From assembly GCA_001579985.1 (NCBI GenBank), contig LRSR01011745.1:1-32176 (forward strand): 32,176 bases of DNA, given 5' to 3'. The translations under genes and the position numbers were made by a program. The notes beneath the pieces were generated by a model. The model did no database searches. It was not told where the DNA came from and worked only from the letters and a program-made list of their open reading frames with translations. Below are positions 26,861 through 32,176 of the stretch, piece by piece (position 1 is the stretch's first letter; every line of letters starts with the position of its first letter). The stretch comes from Hypsibius dujardini (lineage: Eukaryota; Tardigrada; Eutardigrada; Parachela; Hypsibiidae).

Positions 26861-29800
26861 TTACAAGAGCACTTTCAGCGATCGGTGAAAAGTATTGAGC
26901 ACGCGGTCTTCCTTCCTCATATAAACGGTCATGATGATGTTGATTAAGCAGACATTTGGCGCACCACCACCACTAAAATCCATCACGACGTGCATTGCAT
27001 GGGTTTCATGGTTATACCCCACGTCTCGCAGGACTTTCAGGACGAATATCTCCACCAACGTAAGGACCTCGATATCTTTCCAGATGGCTGCTTCGATCCC
27101 ACTGATGTCATCCGAAAAGTTGCCACACCGGTTCCAGTTTTCCCAATTCTTCAAACAAGCGAGTACCCTCAACTGCTTCGCCCGATCTTTCAGTTGGTCT
27201 GCAATTTGAATTACGGGAAAAACGTAATGAAACACCTGACTTGGCATTTCAACTTTGAACCCCAAAGAAGTTAATTGAAGTAGTTTTGAGACAGAGGAGC
27301 GAAGCGACGAGGTCCTCTTAATTGCAGTGCTGTGGTTGGAAATGGAGAATGTGTGTGTGCGTGCGTGTCTGTCACGGTCATGGGCGGGGTAATCACATTC
27401 AGTGCTTGCATATGATTAGCCAGTGTAGTCTAGAGGTTCTACTTTTCGCACTACAGTGCTTATCAAGCTCGAGCGTTCGAATTTTAATTCCGGACTTACT
27501 TCATTCAACGACTGTTTCGAGATTTCGTTCTCAGGACCAGTAAGAAATATCTGAACTTAGGCATCAGTTGTGTTTTCGCAAACCAATTGATTGAGCTCCT
27601 CGGTCTTTCCATCGATCGCATCGATTGCTAGTATTATTTATATGATATAAAAATCAAATTAAAAATAATTTTTCAGTACACGTTGAATCTCTTTCAGTGT
27701 ATATTATTTTAAACACCAGTACCTGTGCATTGTCGTACGTCAGCCAGCATGTCAGGAGCGAGGCCGTCTGGTCGGCCAAAGCACCGACGAAAGTTCTCCA
27801 CTAGCATCTGCTCCTCCCATGACGTCAAGGTCCCGCTGAAGTTTCTCACGGTTACCGCATCAAACGGAAATGTCATGGACAACAAAAGCCTGCAGTGACT
27901 CAGGGCACACTGGCTAAACAGTTGGCCGGAAGCCAATAGAGGGCGCAGCCAAACGTGGGCGGTTTCTGCGGCGATCTCAAAATTGACCAGAGTCAAGGCC
28001 CATGGAGACCGACGACTCGCATTGATTTGGACGACTTCAACAATTCCAGCCAGCTTGCTCAGAAGCTCATCGTCAAACTGGCTGACGGACGGTCGGACGG
28101 ATGGTTGGACGGACGGATGGACGGACAGTCGGACGGATGGTTGGACGGACGGATGGATGGACGGTCGAACGGATGGTTGGACGGACGGATGGACGGACGG
28201 TCGGACGAATAGTTGGACGGACGGATGGACGGACGGTCGGACGGATGGTTGGACGGACGGATGGACGGACGGTCGAATGAAGGTTATGGCGTGGGTATGC
28301 TCCGTCGCCATGACCGAAAGACCCTTACTCAACATTTCAATCTTCGCAGACGAAAAGGTCGTCCAGATATCGGGAACTTCAACGTTGAGGCATTTACTGA
28401 TGTACGACATCCGGACGATGGCGTCCCACCGTCGACAAACGCGACGGACTCGTGCCTGGTTGACGATCCCGGTGAAGAGGAGAATGTCCTCGAGACTGCG
28501 GAGGGGAAGATCGTTGAGGGAGAAAATGAAACCGTCGGTGGCCAACCACAACGGGCTGTAATGGTGGACAAGGCCCTTCCAGATGCGGTACTGTTCCTGG
28601 CAGTAGCAGAGCTTGTCCGTGATCTCAGCCGAACCTTCAAATGAATTACTTTCGAAATGGCTGTTCAGCGATCAACAATTTGCGATGTAGATCATTTGCC
28701 GAAGAAGGAAACGTTCTCACGTTTTGAAGGAAAAAGGTATCCTCACACTGTGAGCTGGCCAAAAGTTTTAAAAATATGGTTTTTCCATCCATCAGGTCGA
28801 CCATTACTTGACAGACACGTGGCCAGTAGTCAATGAAGGCGCCCGATTTTTTTATCGAAAATGAATAAAACCACTACGAAAACTCGTCGATTGATTGATT
28901 GATGGGTTATTACTGATCCCTTCAGATCTTAACATGCTGTTTCATTGGTACCTGCGAAGCGATGGTGATACCGATCGCAAGACTCCTCTAGCTTTCTCTC
29001 CGTGGCCGCGACAACCTCCAGATCGCATGTGTAGTACCCACGACCCTTGAGACTACGGCGAATGGATGCCATCAACTCGTGCATTTCTCGAAGCGCCCTT
29101 GCTTTCTCAAACAGCACAGGCGGTTCGATCGGTCCGTCTCCATTCCTTAGGTCTTCGAGTGAGTACTCTGTCTGTTCACTCTCTGTCTCCATGGCGGACC
29201 CAGCGTCGTTGTCTTGACTGCCGAAAGTGTATTCCATATTACCGCGTCCAGTGAAGAAGCCATCATGAATGGTTAGATGAGCCACTCCGTTCCTCGTGCA
29301 GGTCCTCCAGATGTCGAGCTGCTGCTTCACGTAATTCCATCGATCAGGCGCATCGGCTGGTTGTTCATCTCCTGAGATCCAAAAAAGATTCTGCTAATGG
29401 GCCAAGTTAGTCCAAATGTTCATGCAATTAGATTAGTTGATAATTGGCACGTGTTCAGACGTAAATTAATTTTTCCTGCTTATGACCAAATGTTAATGGA
29501 AAAAGAAACACGGTCTACTGTAGAAAAAAAGAAAATAGAAAAAATAATTTGATGATTTTAATTTCATATTTCGCTAGTTATCCAGTATTAAAAGTTGTTC
29601 TGTACCGAAATAATAATTGAATCAATGATGAATTAATACAAGTTAAAAAGGGGATGCCAACAGTAAAACGAGATGCGAAAAGGGATGAATTGGTTCGCCG
29701 GTCATTTCTACATTACAATACATGCGTACACACGTGGCAAAAACCTTCAGCTAACCGAGTTAAGCCATTACAGTCGTTGCATGGCTGTTGTTCACAGCCG

Positions 29801-31993
29801 TCGAGTTTAAGTGCTTAATTCGGTTAGTGCAAGATTATTGCCACGTGTGTACAGTACCTGCGAAGCGAAACTGAAATCGGTCGCAAGCCTGTTCCAACTG
29901 TTTCTCCGAAGCCGCAACCACATTCAAATCACATGTGTAGTACCCACGACCTTGGAGACTGTCGCGAATGAACGTCATCAGCCGATCTATTTCATTAAGC
30001 AACCACGCTTTCTCAAACAACAAATTCGCTTCGTCCGGTCCATTCTCATCCAAAAGGTCTTCCACCGAGCAGTTCGCCAGTGCTTCCGTCGAGTCGACCG
30101 TCTGCATGACGACACAGCTCTTTACACCGAGCGAAAACGTCATGTTGCCGCGTCCCGTGAAGAAGCCGTCGTGAACGGTCAAATAATCCAGTCCGTGTCT
30201 CCAACCGGCCTTCCAGCCGTCGAAGTCTCGTTTCACGTGGTCCCATTGCTCAGTCGTCGCGACGGCACTCCGTCCGTCCGTCCGTCCATCCGTCTGTCCC
30301 TCCGTCTGTCCGTCTGTCCATCCGTCGACGGTGTCATTCGCCCACCGCTGGCGGCTGTACGCCCGGAGTTTCTCGCCCAACTTCCGTTCATTGCGCCACC
30401 AAATCTTCGCCAGTTCCTGGTCATTGGGCCGCAAATTTGCGTCGTAGAAGTACGGAAAGGTCTTTCCCTCCATCTGGAACCGCGTGAGCCGCATCAGTTC
30501 ATCTATCTCGTACAGCAGGTGCAATCTCTCAGTCAGTTCCAGACATCCTTTTTCCGTCCGTTGTTGCTGCCGCGCCATCTTCAGCCAATCACTAGCCACC
30601 GTGTCGTCGAGCTCCCGAACGGGAGTCCCAAAGAGAAGTCTCTGCCACGCCCCCTCCAGGCCGATGAAGAACTCCTGCTCATACAGCAGGCTCAGAGCTT
30701 TGTCCGTCTGGTTTTGTAGGTTCTTCCAGATGTCCAACTGTGGGAGACAAAATTCCCGTCCATCCGTCTCGGACGACCACTCAGAGGCAGCCCATCGACG
30801 GTAGTAGTCATCCGCCTCATAAGTGAGTTCTCTCTCGCTCATCTTACGTTTCTCGTTCATCGACCGCGCAGGGGCGCCCCATCGACCGTAGTAGTCCTCC
30901 ATCTTACGGATGAGCTGCCTCTCGCTCATCTCATATTCGGTCTGTTCGGAGGAGTACACAGGGCGATTCATTCGAGTCAGGAGCTTATAATTTTGCATCT
31001 GCCGGTCTATCTCGACGAGCATCTGCCATTTGTACTTAAAGTCGCTGATCGAAATGTATTCCCCGGTGGAGGCTCGAGCGAGATCTCGCAGGTTTTCCGT
31101 CACGGCCTGACGAGCTTCGCCCGTGGGGTCACGCAGAGACCGCAGCAGGAGCTGATCCAACGTGGCGGAGAATAACCACTCCGGGTCCACCGCCGCCGGG
31201 TCGGACGGTTGTCCGGCGGACCGTCCAAAGGCTAGAGGTGGAAAAAATTGAATTATTTAATCGAACCGGATCCATCGGATCTTTCGGTTCGGTTCCAAAA
31301 TGAGACCGCGAGAAATGGAACCGGTTCTAACTGATTACGATAACCGAACCGGTTGGAACCGTTGACCGGTATCGAACCGGTAAGAACCGGTCTTTTTTTG
31401 GAAGCGGACGGAACAAGGGAGGAAATTGGATAGAACCGGGGTAACTGTAATCGAACCGGTTCAGGTTTTTGCCATATTAGAACAGAAACGGTTTCAAAAA
31501 AGAACCGAACCGTCATTAGCCGGTTCCAGTCAGAATCCGAACCGGAACCGGATTGAAACCATTTATGGAACCGGTTGCCATTCCTACCGGAGGCTGGACA
31601 CTTTTTCCAGCGTTTCAGCTGTCGCGACGCGTGGGTCCTCCAGTATTCCAAGCCATGCATCAAGAGCATCCTGTCCGCGGCGCGGTAGCTGTCAAGACGG
31701 TAGAACTCAACGATCAAGGAGTTCTCTTCCGGGATTAGGTTGAAACGGTGAGGGTCGAACGGTTTAACGCCTCGCAAGGAGCAAGCATAATGCAGACAAC
31801 TCCACTGGCGCGCCATTTGGCGGAGTCCGTAGCCACGGGTGAAAGTTTCACGCCAGTTGCCATCGTGGAACTTGAGGAATTCCTCAACGGGAGGCTCTAT
31901 CGACTGTAACGGTGGATTGGTTGTCGCGGGTTCTTGCCCTGCTGCGGTAGACTTGGAACGGTCGCCGCCTGATGGCAGCGCTCCGGCAGACAT
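26861..31993 (-). CDS. F-box multi-module protein, copy 6 (intact, 1149 aa)
   Basis: Minus-strand exons 31993-31588, 31231-29858, 29371-28952, 28634-27723, 27198-26861; 1150 codons with stop, all introns GT-AG, phase 1. ATG 31993 gives [12 protein letters not shown], as in copy 3. Exon 2 is longest of the family: it has an extra SE-type helix unit (KMSERELTYEADDYYRRWAAS after EMSERQLIRKMEDYYGRWGAP) and a 13-unit GGAC linker. Exon 3 begins GDEQPADAPDRW, unlike ARxxGCxSxTDxRW of the others, after a different acceptor (TCTCAG). Exon 4 has the F-box ([23 protein letters not shown]) and the largest xPSV tract, 16 units. Convergent with copy 5. SCF adaptor function is inferred only. Confidence 0.82.
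28084..28275 (-). repeat. GTCC tract coding for xPSV repeats, copy 6 exon 4
   Basis: About 190 bp of 4-bp units in a 36-bp higher-order period, encoding five variants of RPSVHPSVQPSV and then RPSVSQF. Two units are changed (QLFV, RLSV), so it has begun to diverge, yet no indel breaks the frame. Confidence 0.9.
29726..29852. mobile_element. MITE-like element in intron 2 of copy 6
   Basis: Perfect 15-bp inverted ends, GTACACACGTGGCAA at 29726 and TTGCCACGTGTGTAC ending at 29852, with further imperfect pairing (CTAACCGAGTTAAG with CTTAATTCGGTTAG). Its end is 5 bp from the donor at 29857. It is absent from the other introns 2. Confidence 0.7.
31319..31576. promoter_or_regulatory. Intron 1 array of AACCGGTT palindromes, copy 6
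   Basis: Exact AACCGGTT at 31319, 31347, 31454 and 31569 in the 356-bp intron 1, with many near matches. Orthologous in place to the arrays of copies 3 and 5. Confidence 0.6.
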
Positions 31994-32032
31994 GCTCCTG
32001 CTAATGAGCACCGTGTTTTAAGAAGATACACC

Positions 32033-32176
32033 TTTGGCCAGAAAAATCGGGACGCTCGATGTGTCAAAAGGCAATTTGTTACCACAAGGCTGCAGGCTAT
32101 TCAAAAAAGTGTTTTGATTTGAGGCGGAAATAGTTGACCACAAGATTACACTGCGCATTTGCGCAACACAGATTGC
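32033..32176. mobile_element. CTTTGGCCAG foldback element upstream of copy 6 (cut by window end)
   Basis: Left arm and centre of the element seen at 17728-17975 (CACCTTTGGCCAGAAAAATC ... TTGAGGCGGAAATAGTTG ... TGCGCATTTGCGCA). Its outer end is about 40 bp from ATG 31993. The right arm runs off the window. Confidence 0.7.

Noticed and set aside
28084-28275. CRISPR-like regular repeat array
   Set aside because: The 12- and 36-bp periods have no unique spacers, lie within a coding exon, and the setting is eukaryotic.
27983-28561. ORFs reading DGRTDGW repeats opposite exon 4
   Set aside because: The GTCC tract is open in several frames on both strands. The F-box frame on the other strand is supported by conservation and splice phase.

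Overview
The window looks like nuclear DNA of a eukaryote, most likely an invertebrate animal. The reasons are GT-AG introns that can be placed to the base, F-box-containing exons, AATAAA signals after several last exons, pieces of an NPEPL1-like M17 aminopeptidase, and many short inverted-repeat elements. I cannot name the species. There is no sign of bacterial operons, tRNA, rRNA or CRISPR. One base at 7264 is N.

The window is built from six copies of one five-exon gene that I do not recognise as a named family. Every intron is in phase 1. Exon 1 is a unique N-terminus. Exon 2 holds three related helical-looking modules. Exon 3 is a fourth module. Exon 4 carries a partial module, an F-box and a variable xPSV repeat. 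Exon 5 is a conserved C-terminal domain. The copies are: copy 1 (+, 1-2460, 5' end off the window, open as far as seen); copy 2 (-, 4673-6038, decayed); copy 3 (+, 8170-12760, complete except for one in-frame TGA); copy 4 (+, 14996-16664, decayed, with a stray exon 2 fragment at 16794-17277); copy 5 (+, 18004-22169, intact, 1099 codons); copy 6 (-, 31993-26861, intact, 1149 codons). The F-box suggests SCF ubiquitin-ligase substrate receptors. This is inference; no substrate can be read from the sequence.

Between the copies lie conserved 3' flanks rich in CCGTCT-like repeats, three decayed pieces of one aminopeptidase gene (3546-3703, 6605-7158, 25067-24551), one ORF with a SWIM zinc finger (23762-24271), and many palindromic or terminal-inverted-repeat elements. 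Copies 5 and 6 with their flanks form a large inverted duplication, with arms of about 5.6 and 6.6 kb around a spacer of about 2.2 kb.

The most striking features are these. (1) The same GGAC/GTCC tetranucleotide encodes two expandable protein tracts, one in exon 2 and one on the opposite strand sense in exon 4. Their lengths vary by whole 12-bp steps in every open copy and by other steps only in the broken ones. (2) Intron 1 of each full copy carries four to six exact AACCGGTT palindromes. (3) A foldback element abuts the start region of both intact genes.
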